Positions 47,053 to 57,613 of a stretch of 64,000 nt of DNA are shown here, piece after piece. Both the position numbers and the translations under genes were made by a program. Location: NCBI GenBank assembly GCA_015680905.1, contig CM027382.1, positions 8,219,501-8,283,500 on the forward strand, in the 5' to 3' direction. Under the pieces are notes generated by a model. That model did not search any database. It worked only from the letters and a program-made list of their open reading frames with translations, and was not told where the DNA came from. The stretch is from Coptis chinensis (taxonomy: Eukaryota > Streptophyta > Magnoliopsida > Ranunculales > Ranunculaceae). Every line of letters starts with the position of its first letter. Within the stretch, counting starts at the first letter, position 1.

Positions 47053-47370
47053 TTAAACAAATAAAAGCATATATATGAAACAAACAAGAATAACAATGAT
47101 CATTTTCTTCATTTCATTCGCCTTCTTCAACTCAAAAACTTGGCTCGCTAGTTTTTCCTTTTCCATCTCAAGAGCTTTGATCTTTTCATTCTCCTGCTCA
47201 TCCACCCAAGTGAAGAATTCACACCTTTTTAGATAGTATCTACACCCAATGAATTTTCTTCCTGGATTTTCGATGTACCTGGCCTTCTTATTTTAGTCTC
47301 AACCCCACAGAAACAAGAACCAACTGAATTCACCGATGTAGATGATATGATGTAGTTGAATTCAAAAGTG
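47053..47370 (-). pseudogene. GRF-type zinc-finger protein with coiled coil and membrane tail
   Basis: The minus strand reads CFCGVETK at about 47304-47327. After a one-base frame change follow YIENPGRKFIGCRYYLKRC and FFTWVDE, the GRF zinc-finger pattern (C-x-C, C, C). Next is a charged heptad-like helix (EKIKALEMEKEKLASQVFEL) and a hydrophobic end, MIIVILVCFIYMLLFV, with a stop at 47053-47055. Small plant proteins with a GRF finger and a membrane tail are common around transposable elements. Their function is not established. No start codon in frame was found. Confidence 0.7.
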
Positions 47371-48244
47371 TTAAGAAAATAGAAGGAAATTGATAAGAAT
47401 TTGGGGGAATTTGTGATAGGGTTTGGAGTTAGAGAAGGGATTGGAGTTGGAGAAGGGATGGATGTTCGCCTGAACCAATTGGGGTGGGCTTGGTTTTTAA
47501 TTTGTGGGCATGAGAATTTTTACTTGAGACCTAGGGTTTCAATTTGGGGGATTTTGGATTTTGATTTCTGAGTTGGCGTTGACCTTCCATCTCATCCATT
47601 AGGCATGCACCAGGTAAGAAAAATTATATATGACGTCATTTAAGAAATGAAATACATCATATGTTGCTGACGGCATCAAGCAAACTAATAGTTGCGTTTG
47701 GCATTAGCAACTTCAAGGTTTTTTTCGCTTAGAAAAAAGTTTAGGGGTGTAACTGGTTATCGGGGGCAAGTTCAGGAGTGACTTTTGTCAAAAATCCTCT
47801 TAGCTATGATATTTTGTTACCGTTGGATGGGTATAACTTTAAAGTGTGCATCTGAGGTTTTGGCTGCTTAGTGTTGACTAATCATAACAGATAATACAAT
47901 AGATTTCCTTGCAAGGTAAAGTGTGTGCATCTCAAGAAATTAAGTATAACATAGTTAAAATTTTTCTGTCTTCCCGCTAAATAGAACTTTCTTAGATCCT
48001 ACACTTGTGGTAAAAGGAAAATACTCTCTCTCTAACGTAATCCATTCTCCAAAATGGCTTTGCTCATTCTGTAACATCACTGAGCGGTATGCTAGGAAAT
48101 TATGAATACACCTCGCTGTGTGTGCCTTAGTTCGCATTATACTAAGCATAAGAGCTCGTGATTACAAATGTTATTTGGTCATAGCTGTGAGGGACTAATA
48201 TACACAGCCAATGTATATTATACATGTGTCCAGCACAACTCATC
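47371..48244. other. Spacer
   Basis: No gene is recognised. The 47440-47640 part is G/T rich on the plus strand and continues leader-like sequence of the GRF fragment. The rest is AT-rich. Confidence 0.4.
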
Positions 48245-48358
48245 ACAAAACCATATCAAGACTTCAGCCAGGTCACTCTATCAAGACCTCAGCCAGGTCC
48301 CTTATATCAAGTCGCTCAGCCATGTCACTCATATCAGGTCCTCAACCAGGTCTCGTAA
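48245..48358. repeat. CAGCCAGGTC minisatellite
   Basis: Four copies of a roughly 27-bp unit with core TCAAGACNTCAGCCAGGTCN at about 48255, 48280, 48307 and 48334, each 25-28 bp apart. Later copies are diverged (CTCAGCCATGTCACTCATA, CTCAACCAGGTC). Confidence 0.7.
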
Positions 48359-48945
48359 CGCTCAGAGGAGGAAAGACAATTGTTACAGCAATTCTGTAAC
48401 AGTAGACATACCCATACACGTACTCATTTATCCTCTATTTAAGCTCATTCAGGTCCCACATTAAAGGGGATAGACCAAAGGTCGGGCATGCTCTCCATCT
48501 CCAACTGAATCACTCAATTCCAATATGAACTACGTCTGACTTGATTTCAGTTCATCAGAAAACTGAATACGTAGGCAGCTCACAACACAGACCTGAGTTT
48601 AGTCAAATACCTTATACAAACCCAATTCTCCAAGATTGTAAGGTCGTGACTAAAATGCACTTTTACAATAGCCACCTAAAGTCCAAAATGATATTTTATA
48701 AAGTAAGATATATGCGCAGACTAGCAAAGTCGGTAAAATCCGTCAGCATCAAAGAGTTACTGATCTCATTTAAAACAGACTTGCCAATAATAATATAAAA
48801 AAAATGATTCAATTCGGTGTCATTCATAAAATTTTAATTTATGTTGTAGTTAGGTTGCATTTTGGTAAACTCACGTTATAAAATGTGTCCTTTAGAGTTC
48901 TCATCTTTGAACTGTAGTAGAGTAGTAGTCAACAAAAGCAAGAAA
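48359..48945. other. Spacer before duplicated AK-HSDH end
   Basis: No supported coding sequence. Two overlapping ORFs lack motifs. The sequence changes abruptly to AK-HSDH homology at 48946. Confidence 0.4.
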
Positions 48946-49159
48946 ACGATTGTCAGGATCTGATAATATCATCTCCTTCACAACAACAAGATACAAGGAC
49001 CATCCGATGATCATAATTGGGCCGGGGCTGGGGGGCACAAGTTCTTGCCGGTGGGGTATTCAGTGATATACTACGGCTTGCCTCTTATCAAGGTGCTCCA
49101 TCATAATTATGTTGATCAATCTAATCATGATCAAATCATATCTTCAAATTTTCGTACTA
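48946..49159 (+). pseudogene. AK-HSDH: Segmental duplication copy B, left half: AK-HSDH last exon
   Basis: The sequence starts mid-exon at ACGATTGTCAGG and follows the last exon of the gene copy at 18.7-18.9 kb: IISFTTTRYKDHP, a GPG motif (proline kept, unlike copy A), then indels around the GAGAQV codons. It keeps FSDILRLASY-like sequence and a stop. Downstream bases match through AAATTTTCGTACTA, where the large retroelement interrupts. It continues at 60569. Neither the upstream exons nor a start are present. Confidence 0.85.
49155..49159. repeat. Left target-site duplication TACTA
   Basis: TACTA directly precedes the TATAACACC start of the first LTR. The same five bases follow the last LTR at 60569-60573. 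The uninterrupted copy A reads GTACTACCC with a single TACTA at the homologous place. Confidence 0.92.
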
Positions 49160-50661
49160 TATAACACCCCGTGTTTTATTTATACGTATTTTTCTATTTA
49201 ATTAATTAATTTAATTGTTTATTTTAAAAATTAAAATCGGATTGGACTCGGGATACGTGGGCTTGGTTTTGGGCCCGAGTCGGTGTTGGGCTTGGGTTTC
49301 GGACCCAAGTATATAAACACATTGTTCTAGAGAATAGGGTTTTGAAGATAATAAAATATAAAAAATGGAGGCAGAGAAAGAAGCTGGTTTGCTGGAGAGG
49401 TGGAGCACGATGATTCGGGCTAGGAAAATTCGTCGAGCTGTTAGTTAAGGTGAGTAGCTATTTTGCTATTTCACCGGATTTGTAGTTTTATATATATCGA
49501 TATCTTGTTTCTTTTTTTTATCTTTGTTCATCATCCGGTTGTATTGGACTTCGTGCCATTGGTTTTATTAAATTTTGTTTAATTTCGGATTTGTATTAAG
49601 AGTTTAAACTGTCAAAACTTTGGTAAAATTGGTTTTTGGAACTGTTAAAGCTTCGGAAGCTTGAAACTCCCACAGACGCTAATGGCGTCGACTGTCGTTT
49701 TGTGTGTTTTTAAATTTGTCGGCTTGAATGGGTTATTGTTGTGTTGTTTGGTTTGGAACTTCAAGGACGCGCGAATGGCGGTCGGATCCAGGGACGACCC
49801 TGCATATTGTACGGCGGTTGGGCTGTTTTTGGATTGGTGGTTGTCTTGGTTGGGTGAGAATGGATGAGTGGGGGTTTGAGTGAGTGCTGGAGGTTGGTTG
49901 TTGGTGAATGGACGAGCTGCCAAAGCTTTGAGGGAAGCTTTAATGGCTTGTTAAACGTTTCTTGTGGTTTGAATCGATGCGTTTTGTCTTGATTTTTTTT
50001 TGTTTTGAACGATTTTGGTTATTGTTGTTTGGGGTTTGATGAATGGCGGTTGAGGGGGCTGTCGATTTGAGCTTGGAACAAGCTCTAATGGAGGCCGAAA
50101 TTCCAGATCTAGATTTAGGAATAGTTTTTGGTTTCTATGATTTTCGGTTTTCGTTTTTGTTAAAGTCAGTTGGTTTTTGATTTGGTATAAAACCGATTTG
50201 ATGGAAGAGGAGAATGGTGGCCGGTTTTTTTGGTGGCTTTTTTTGGTGAGGTAGTAGCTAGGGAGAAGATGAACAGTGATTTCGGTGTGGGCTTGGGCCT
50301 TAGCTGTTTGGCTGGGCCATAAACTTTATATGTTATGTTAGGCCCGATTCTATTTTAAGTTTTAGGCCCGATTCTATTTTAAAGTTTTTGGGCCCGATTT
50401 TGATTGTTTTGTTTGGGCCCAATTTAATTAAGTTTTGGGACCAGTTCTAATATTAGTCTATGGGCCCGTTTCATTTGAAATTGTGGACCAGTTCAGTCTA
50501 AAGTTTTTGGGCCATTGCTAATATTGTTTGGGGCCAGTCCATAGGACTTAAAATGGATCTATTTGGGTCTTCCAACTTTTAGACTTTCGGGTTCTAAGTT
50601 TTGGGCTTGGCCAGTTGGGTCCGAACCATTACCTTCGTCATGAGCCCTTGAGCCATGCACC

Positions 50662-50765
50662 TTTGACTTTGACCACGATGAGTTGACTTTGACCATGATG
50701 AGTTGACTTTGACAAGAGTTGACTTTTGACTAGGGTTGACTTTGACCAGTTAACCCAATTTGACA
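50662..50765. promoter_or_regulatory. TTGAC (W-box core) cluster, LTR1
   Basis: Eleven TTGAC pentamers lie within 104 bp, nine of them followed by C or T as in the WRKY-binding W-box TTGACY. They are organised as repeated GAGTTGACTTTGACCA-like units. The cluster sits about 80 bp before a TATATATA stretch, in the expected upstream promoter part of the LTR. Confidence 0.65.
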
Positions 50766-50842
50766 TTTTAACTCGGATTATGATTTGGGTTATTAAGATA
50801 GATCTAGGGCTATTAGCATAGTTGACTTTAGGCTAAGACCGC

Positions 50843-50850
50843 TATATATA
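50843..50850 (+). promoter_or_regulatory. Putative LTR TATA box
   Basis: TATATATA, in the context CCGCTATATATACGTG, lies downstream of the TTGAC cluster. Corresponding stretches are at about 55078 and 59295 in the other LTRs. If used, the U3/R border would lie about 30 bp further on. Positional inference only. Confidence 0.45.
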
Positions 50851-51112
50851 CGTGTGTATGTGTATTAACTACTATGTGATTTTGCAGTATTTTATGATAT
50901 GCAACGTTATGACACTAAGACATCCCTGAAATTAATAGCGTGTAAAACAAAAATACATGAATCAAGATACCCTTTCGTTCTCTGAAATAATATATGAAAT
51001 AAGGTTCAATAATCGTAAAACAAATTTACGCACCCTTTTAGAACTCCACGACTCAAGTTTTGGAATTGAGTTTTATGACTGTTGATGTCATATGTTAGGT
51101 GGGCATTTATTG

Positions 51113-51207
51113 AATGTGCCATAAATGGCCCGTTAGCGTTATATAGGGGTATTCATTGAATGTGCCATGAATGACCCGGGTATTCATTGAATGTGCCATG
51201 AATGACC
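51113..51207. repeat. ATTGAATGTGCCATGAATG triple repeat in LTR1
   Basis: Three copies of ATT(T/C)ATTGAATGTGCCAT-(A/G)AATG, with the last two separated by only ACCCGGGT-type sequence. The same array is present in LTR2 and LTR3. Confidence 0.75.
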
Positions 51208-52127
51208 AGATTGTTTGGACTGCCCTAGAGAGGAACTAAGGTATTCGCCTTGCGGGTTAGTGGTATTAATTTGATTATGTGAGGGTTTGGGTTTTCTTTT
51301 GAATACCTAATATAATATCTACATATGATATATAGAAGTTCTAACTTTCTTTTTCGGGGAGGGGTAGGACTTAATAACATTTTGTCTTGAGGACGCCGTC
51401 CCCACCCTACCACTTATATAACTTGGGATATCGGTAAGTGTAATTCAATGGTTTAGATATTAAAAGGAGTTAATAGAATGAGTTAATACAATGGAAGTTA
51501 ATAAAATGGAAGTTTTGCTTGGGAAGAAACTATGCTTGGGATGAGATATGACGGAACTAACCTGTCTTCAAAGCCGAGAATGATTAGGTTATAATAGATT
51601 TAAAGTGTTAGTTGGATAAGAAAAGTTTGAAATGTTTATATGTGTTTAGTCTACTCATACCATCAAATTCAATTTGCTGACCCATGTTTGCTTTGTTTTG
51701 GCAACGTGGGTGTGTTCTTGGGAACATAGGTGGAAGGCTGATGGGATCGTGATGCGTGTGATTTGGATTCTCGCTTTGGAGGCGATCACGGGAGTTTAGT
51801 TTATTAGGTCTGATCTTTGGAATGATGTAATAACGTAGGTTACATTTTTTATATGACATGAGAATACGATGTTGGAAACTGTTATTCTTAAAGTTTGTTT
51901 ATGTTTGTATTGGGATGGAAGAATTTTTTTAATAAAGTGATAGTTGAGGAATTTGGAGATTTTTGTTGTTAAGTTGATCCCGGTTGTGATGTGGGTTTTA
52001 GGTTTTGACATGTGTTGTATTCCCCGTCATAGCACTGGTTTTTAGACAATTGAACCAAGTGATGGTTGAGATATTTATATTTCAATTATTCATTTTTTTA
52101 ATTGTTTAGAAATTAGTCGTGACATTT

Positions 52128-52141
52128 TTCGTATCGAGCTT
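52128..52141 (+). other. Degenerate primer-binding site, first internal region
   Basis: The sequence TTCGTATCGAGCTT stands where the second internal region has TTGGTATCAGAGCTT. A substitution and a 1-base loss make it a poor tRNA-Met match. Confidence 0.7.
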
Positions 52142-52504
52142 AGGTTAGCCTAGATAGTGAAGGTCTAGGTGATCCTCGGATTGTGGTGAATGGGTAGTAG
52201 GAGTGTTTCTTTGTGGTATTTGGTTTGGCTTGTTGTTTTGTGTGTACTTTTTTATAGTGGAATGTTGGGATATGATTAGGAAAATAAAATGCTTGTTTTA
52301 ACGGTTAATTTCTTATGAAATTTATAATCGAATTTTTTGCATGTTATAGTGTTGTTTTCCTAACGGAGTTTTCTATTTTAAGTAAGTATTGACTAAAGAA
52401 GAAATGGTTATTTTAAAATTTTATAGTTGAGTAAATTGGAATTATCCAAGGAATAAAGAAACCCTTTTGATAAAGGTTGGATTTGAAATATTTGATATTG
52501 TCCA

Positions 52505-52805
52505 AGTTATGTATATCGTTGGTGTGTGATCCAATATACATAACATCTCTCGGTATGCATCGTTGGAGTTTGATCCAGTGTATATATGTACATCGTTGGT
52601 GTGTGATCCAGTGTGCATACCACACATCGTTGGTGTTTGATCCTATGTGATGGTAGAGAGTTAGTATGCATCGTTGGTGTGTGAACCAGTGTATACTTGC
52701 ATATCGTTGGTGTATGAGCCAGTATGCATGCCTCACATTGTAGGTGTATGATCCTATGTGATGGTGGACATAGTATAGGTCGTTGATGATATGAATCAGC
52801 CTATA
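52505..52805. repeat. ATCGTTGGTGTGTGATCC tandem array, internal region 1
   Basis: About eight imperfect units of 35-50 bp around ATCGTTGGTGTGTGATCCAG and TGTGCAT, with irregular spacing. An identical array lies at 56727-57027. Its regular composition leaves the antisense strand free of stops. Confidence 0.8.
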
Positions 52806-53393
52806 CGTTTATATTTTTATTTTCGAACATGTGGTGTTTGTTAGACACTGAGAGAAATGTTTATATATGTGTAAACACTAAGGTGGTGGATAAAACATAT
52901 GAGTTTTTAAACAAATAGTTTTGACAGGGAAGATCGTTAAAAAGGAAATTATAATATGTATATTTTTTTTTAAAACGTTTTGGATTAGTTGGGAAATACT
53001 AAGAGTGGAACTAACTGCCTCGGTGGGAGAGGAACTACATTGCCTTCTTAGTATGATTTAACTTGAAGAATATGGGTTTTGCTAAATTGTGAAATAATGG
53101 GTTTATAAGTGTTAGCAATTGAAGAAATTAATTACGTTTTTTCGTTTGAGTTGTGTATGCTAGCGTATATACGTATTTCTTGGGTTCAATACGTATATAG
53201 ACACACTTTCAAAGTATGTGTTTTGCATATTAGTATGTCTATCTATATGATATTGTATATGTGTATTCCTTTTAAGGTGTGTATAGTTACGTATACACGT
53301 ATGTCTCATTTTTATTGTTTGACGTACTGTTGTTTGGTTAATCTACACTCTACCTTGAATCTCGGGGCGAGATCCTTTTTAAGGTGTGTATAT

Positions 53394-56347
53394 TATAACA
53401 CCCGTGTTTTTTTTTATAATATTTTTCTATTTAATTAATTAATTTAATTGTTTATTTTAAAATTAAATCGGATTGGACTCGGGATCGTGGGCTTGGTTTT
53501 GGGCCCGAAGTCGGTGTTGGGCTTGGTTTTGGACCCAAGTATATAAACACATTGTTCTAGAGAATAGGGTTTTGAAGATAATAAAATATATATATAAAAA
53601 ATGGAGGCAGAAAAGAAGCTCGGTTTGTTTGGAGAGGTGGAGCCAACCCGATTCGGGCTAGGAAAATTCGTCGAGTTGTTAGTTAAGGTGAGTAGCTATT
53701 TTGCTATTTCACGGTTGTAGTTTACATATATCATTATCTTGTTTTACGTTTTTATCTTCGCTCATCATCCGGTTGTATTGGACTTAGTGCCATTGGTTTT
53801 ATTAAATTTTGTTTAATTTGGATTTGTATTAAGAGTTTAAACCTTCAAAACTTTGGTAAAATTGGTTTTTTGGAACTGTTAAAGCTTGAGGAAGCTTGAA
53901 ACTCCCACGACAGCTAATGGCGTCGGTTTGTCGCTTTTTTTGTGTGTTTTAAATTTGTCGGCTTGAATGGGTTATTGTTGTGTTGTTTGGTTTGGAACTT
54001 CAAGGACGCGAATGGCGGTCGGATCGAGGGCGACCACGCATCTTGTCTGTGGTTGGGCTGTTTTGGATTGGTGGTTGTCTTGGTTGGGTGAGAAATGGAT
54101 GAGTGGGGGTTTGAGTGAGTCTTTGGAGGTTGGTTGTTGGTGAATGGACGAGTGGCCAAAGCTTTGAGGAAGCTTTAATGGCTTAATAACGTTTTCTTGT
54201 GTTCTTGAATCGATGCGTTTTTGTCTTGATTTTTTTGTTTTGAACGATTTTGGTTATTGTTGTTTAGGGTTTGATGAATGGCGGTTGGGGTTGTCGATTT
54301 GAGCTTGGAACAAGCTCTAATGGAGGCCGAAATTCGAATCTAGATTTAGGAATAGTTTTTTTGTTTCTATGATTTTTTAGGTTTTCGTTTTGTTAAAAGT
54401 CGGTTGGTTTTGATTTGGTATAAAACCCGATTTGATGGAAGAGGAGAATGGTGGCCCGGGTTTTGGTGGCTGGTCACCGGTGGTAGTAGTAGGGAGAAGA
54501 TGAAACGATGATTTTGGTGTGGGCTTGGGCCTTAGCTGTTTGGCTGGGCCATAAACTTTATATGTTATGTTAGGCCCGATTCTATTTTAAGTTTTAGGCC
54601 CGATTCTATTTTAAAGTTTTTGGGCCCGATTTTGATTGTTTTGTTTGGGCCCAATTTAATTAAGTTTTGGGACCAGTTCTAATATTAGTCTATGGGCCCG
54701 TTTCATTTGAAATTGTGGACCAGATTTATCCTAAAGTTTTTGGGCCATTCTTTAATATTTGGGGGCGGTCCATTGGACTTAAAATGGATCTATTTAGGTC
54801 TTCCAACTTTTAGACTTTTCGGGTTCTAAGTTTTGGGCTTGGCGATTAGGTCCAACCATTACCTTCGTCATGAGCCCTTGAGCCATGCACCTTTGACTTT
54901 GATCCATGGCGATGAGTTGACTTTGACCATGATGAGTTGACTTTGACAAGAGTTGACTTTTGACTAGGGTTGACTTTGACCGATTAACCCAATTTGACAT
55001 TTTAACTTCGGATTATGATTTGGGTTATTAAGATAGATCTAGGGCTATTAGCATAGTTGACTTTAGGCTAAGACCTTATATATATCGTGTGTATGTGTAT
55101 TAACTACTATGTGATTTTGCAAGATTTTATGATATGCAACGTTATGACACTAAGACATCCACTGAAATTAATAAGCGTGTAAAACAAAAATACATGAATC
55201 AAGATACCCTTTCGTTCTCTTAAATAATATATGAAATAAAGGTTCAATAATGCGTAAAACAAATTTACCGCACTCTTTTTAGAACTCCACGACTCAAGTT
55301 TTGGAATTGAGTTTTATGACCCGCCGATGTCATATGTTAGGTGGGCATTTATTGAATGTGCCATAAATGGCCCGTTAAATTATATAGGGGGTATTCATTG
55401 AATGTGCCATGAATGACCCGGGTATTCATTGAATGTGCCATGAATGACCAGTTGTTTGAACCCTAGAGAGGAACTAAGGTATTAAGCCTTGGGTTAGTGG
55501 TATTAATTTGATTATGTGAGGGTTTGGGTTTTCTTTTGAATACCTAATATAATATCTACATATGATATATAGAAGTTCTAACTTTCTTTTACTAGGAGGG
55601 TAGGACTTAATAACATTTTGTCTTGCAGGGGCGGTCCTACCCTTATATAACGGATATATCGGTAAGTGTAATTCAATGGTTTAGATATTAAAAGGAGTTA
55701 ATAGAATGAGTTAATACAATGGAAGTTAATAAAATGGAAGTTTTGCTTGGGAAGAAACTATCTTGGGATGAGATGATCGAACTAACTGCCTTCCAAGTTG
55801 AGAATGATTAGGTTATAATAGATTTAAAGTGTTAGTTGGATAAGAAAAGTTTGAAATGTTTATATGTGTTTTAGTCTACTCATACCAGCAAATTCAATTT
55901 GCTGACCCATGTTTGCTTTGTTTTGTAGCGTGGGTGTGTTCTTAGGAACATAGGTGGAAAGCGATGGGATCGTGGCGTGTGATTTGGATTCTGCTTTGGC
56001 GGCGATCAGGAGTTTAGTTTATTAGGTCTGATCTTTGGAATGATGTAATAACGTAGGTTACATTTTTTATATGACATGAGAATACGATGTTGGAAACTGT
56101 TATTCTTAAAATTTGTTTATGTTTGTATTGGGATGGAAGAATTTTTTTAATAAAGTGATAGTTGAGGAATTTGGAGATTTTTTGTTGTTAAGTTGATCCT
56201 GTTGTGATGTGGGTTTTAGGTTTTGACATGTGTTGTATTCCCCCCGTCATAGCCTGGGTTTTTAGACAATTGAACCAAGTGATGGTTGAGATATTTATAT
56301 TTCAATTATTCATTTTTTTTAATTGTTTAGAAATTCGGGCTGTGACA
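53394..56347 (+). repeat. LTR2, central LTR (2954 bp)
   Basis: It starts TATAACACCCGTG and ends CGGGCTGTGACA. It shares the overall order of LTR1 and LTR3. At several GC-containing places it alone differs (for example ACCCGCCGATG against ACTGTTGATG at about 55320), while AT-rich stretches are nearly identical. The TTGAC cluster is at 54892-55001. Confidence 0.9.
54892..55001. promoter_or_regulatory. TTGAC (W-box core) cluster, LTR2
   Basis: Same arrangement as in LTR1 with one unit disturbed (GATCCATGGCGATG in place of GACCACGATG). Confidence 0.62.
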
Positions 56348-56350
56348 TTT

Positions 56351-56362
56351 TGGTATCAGAGC
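56351..56362 (+). other. Primer-binding site, second internal region
   Basis: TGGTATCAGAGC lies three bases after the TGTGACA end of LTR2. This is the exact plant consensus complementary to the initiator tRNA-Met 3' end. Confidence 0.88.
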
Positions 56363-56726
56363 TTAGGTTAGCCTATATAGTGAAGGTCTAGGTGATCCTC
56401 GGATTGTGGTGAATGGGTAGTAGGAGTGTTTCTTTGTGGTATTTGGTTTGGCTTGTTGTTTTGTGTGTACTTTTATAGTGGAATGTTGGGATATGATTAG
56501 GAAAATAAAATGCTTGTTTTAACGGTTAATTTCTTATGAAATTTATAATCAAAATTTTTGCATGTTATAGTGTTGTTTTTCCTAACGGAGTTTTCTATTT
56601 TAAGTAAGTATTGACTAAAGAAGAAATGGTTATTTTAAAATTTTATAGTTGAGTAAATTGGAATTATCCAAGGAATAAAGAAACCCTTTTGATAAAGGTT
56701 GGATTTGAAATATTTGATATTGTCCA

Positions 56727-57027
56727 AGTTATGTATATCGTTGGTGTGTGATCCAATATACATAACATCTCTCGGTATGCATCGTTGGAGTTTGATCCAG
56801 TGTATATATGTACATCGTTGGTGTGTGATCCAGTGTGCATACCACACATCGTTGGTGTTTGATCCTATGTGATGGTAGAGAGTTAGTATGCATCGTTGGT
56901 GTGTGAACCAGTGTATACTTGCATATCGTTGGTGTATGAGCCAGTATGCATGCCTCACATTGTAGGTGTATGATCCTATGTGATGGTGGACATAGTATAG
57001 GTCGTTGATGATATGAATCAGCCTATA
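56727..57027. repeat. ATCGTTGGTGTGTGATCC tandem array, internal region 2
   Basis: Same eight-unit array as in internal region 1, with no difference noticed across the repeats. This supports very recent duplication of the internal region. Confidence 0.8.
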
Positions 57028-57613
57028 CGTTTATATTTTTATTTTCGAACATGTGGTGTTTGTTAGACACTGAGAGAAATGTTTATATATGTGTAAACAC
57101 TAAGGTGGTGGATAAAACATATGAGTTTTTAAACAAATAGTTTTGACAGGGAAGATCGTTAAAAAGGAAATTATAATATGTATATTTTTTTTTAAAACGT
57201 TTTGGATTAGTTGGGAAATACTAAGAGTGGAACTAACTGCCTCGGTGGGAGAGGAACTACATTGCCTTCTTAGTATGATTTAACTTGAAGAATATGGGTT
57301 TTGCTAAATTGTGAAATAATGGGTTTATAAGTGTTAGCAATTGAAGAAATTAATTACGTTTTTCTTTTGAGTTGTGTATGCTAGCGTATATACGTATTTC
57401 TTGGGTTCAATACGTATATAGACACACTTTCAAAGTATGTGTTTTGCATATTAGTATGTCTATCTATATGATATTGTATATGTGTATTCCTTTTAAGGTG
57501 TGTATAGTTACGTATACACGTATGTCTCATTTTTATTGTTTGACGTACTGTTGTTTGGTTAATCTACACTCTACCTTGAATCTCGGGACGAGATCCTTTT
57601 AAGGTGTGTATAT

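Larger units (their letters stand above)
49160..52124 (+). repeat. LTR1 of the tandem element (2965 bp)
   Basis: It starts TATAACACCCCGTG and ends AGTCGTGACA. It contains the repeated Site II-like GGGCCC/GGCCCG block (50300-50540), the TTGAC cluster (50662-50765), a TATATATA at 50843-50850 and three ATTGAATGTGCCAT(A/G)AATG repeats (51113-51207). Antisense ORFs in it are not conserved in frame across the three LTRs. The last bases (TAGTCGTGACA) differ from the CGGGCTGTGACA of the other two. Confidence 0.9.
52125..53393 (+). repeat. Internal region 1 (1269 bp, non-coding)
   Basis: It lies between LTR1 and LTR2 and contains a primer-site remnant, an imperfect tandem array (52505-52805), and the end block with CTCGGGGCGAGATCC then TTTTTAAGG before TATAACACC. 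It is almost identical to 56348-57613; I count only a handful of differences, mostly single-base or homopolymer. No gag, protease, reverse transcriptase or integrase motif was found in any frame. The antisense 107-codon ORF is a translation of the repeat array. Confidence 0.88.
56348..57613 (+). repeat. Internal region 2 (1266 bp, non-coding)
   Basis: Near-identical copy of 52125-53393 with an intact primer site and the right-end block CTCGGGACGAGATCC. The reading LESRDEILL in this block is what I recognise as the pol C-terminus of Tekay-like elements, supporting origin by internal deletion. Confidence 0.88.

Noticed and set aside
49645..49923. Antisense ORF starting MAARPFTNNQPP, with relatives at 53914-54159 and 58016-58372
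   Set aside because: It lies within the LTRs. The three versions differ by frame-shifting indels and have different ends, so the frame is not maintained.
52413..52736. Antisense 107-codon ORF, repeated identically at 56635-56958
   Set aside because: It is a translation of the tandem array in the internal regions. Identity reflects recent duplication of the DNA and not selection on a protein, and there is no domain.
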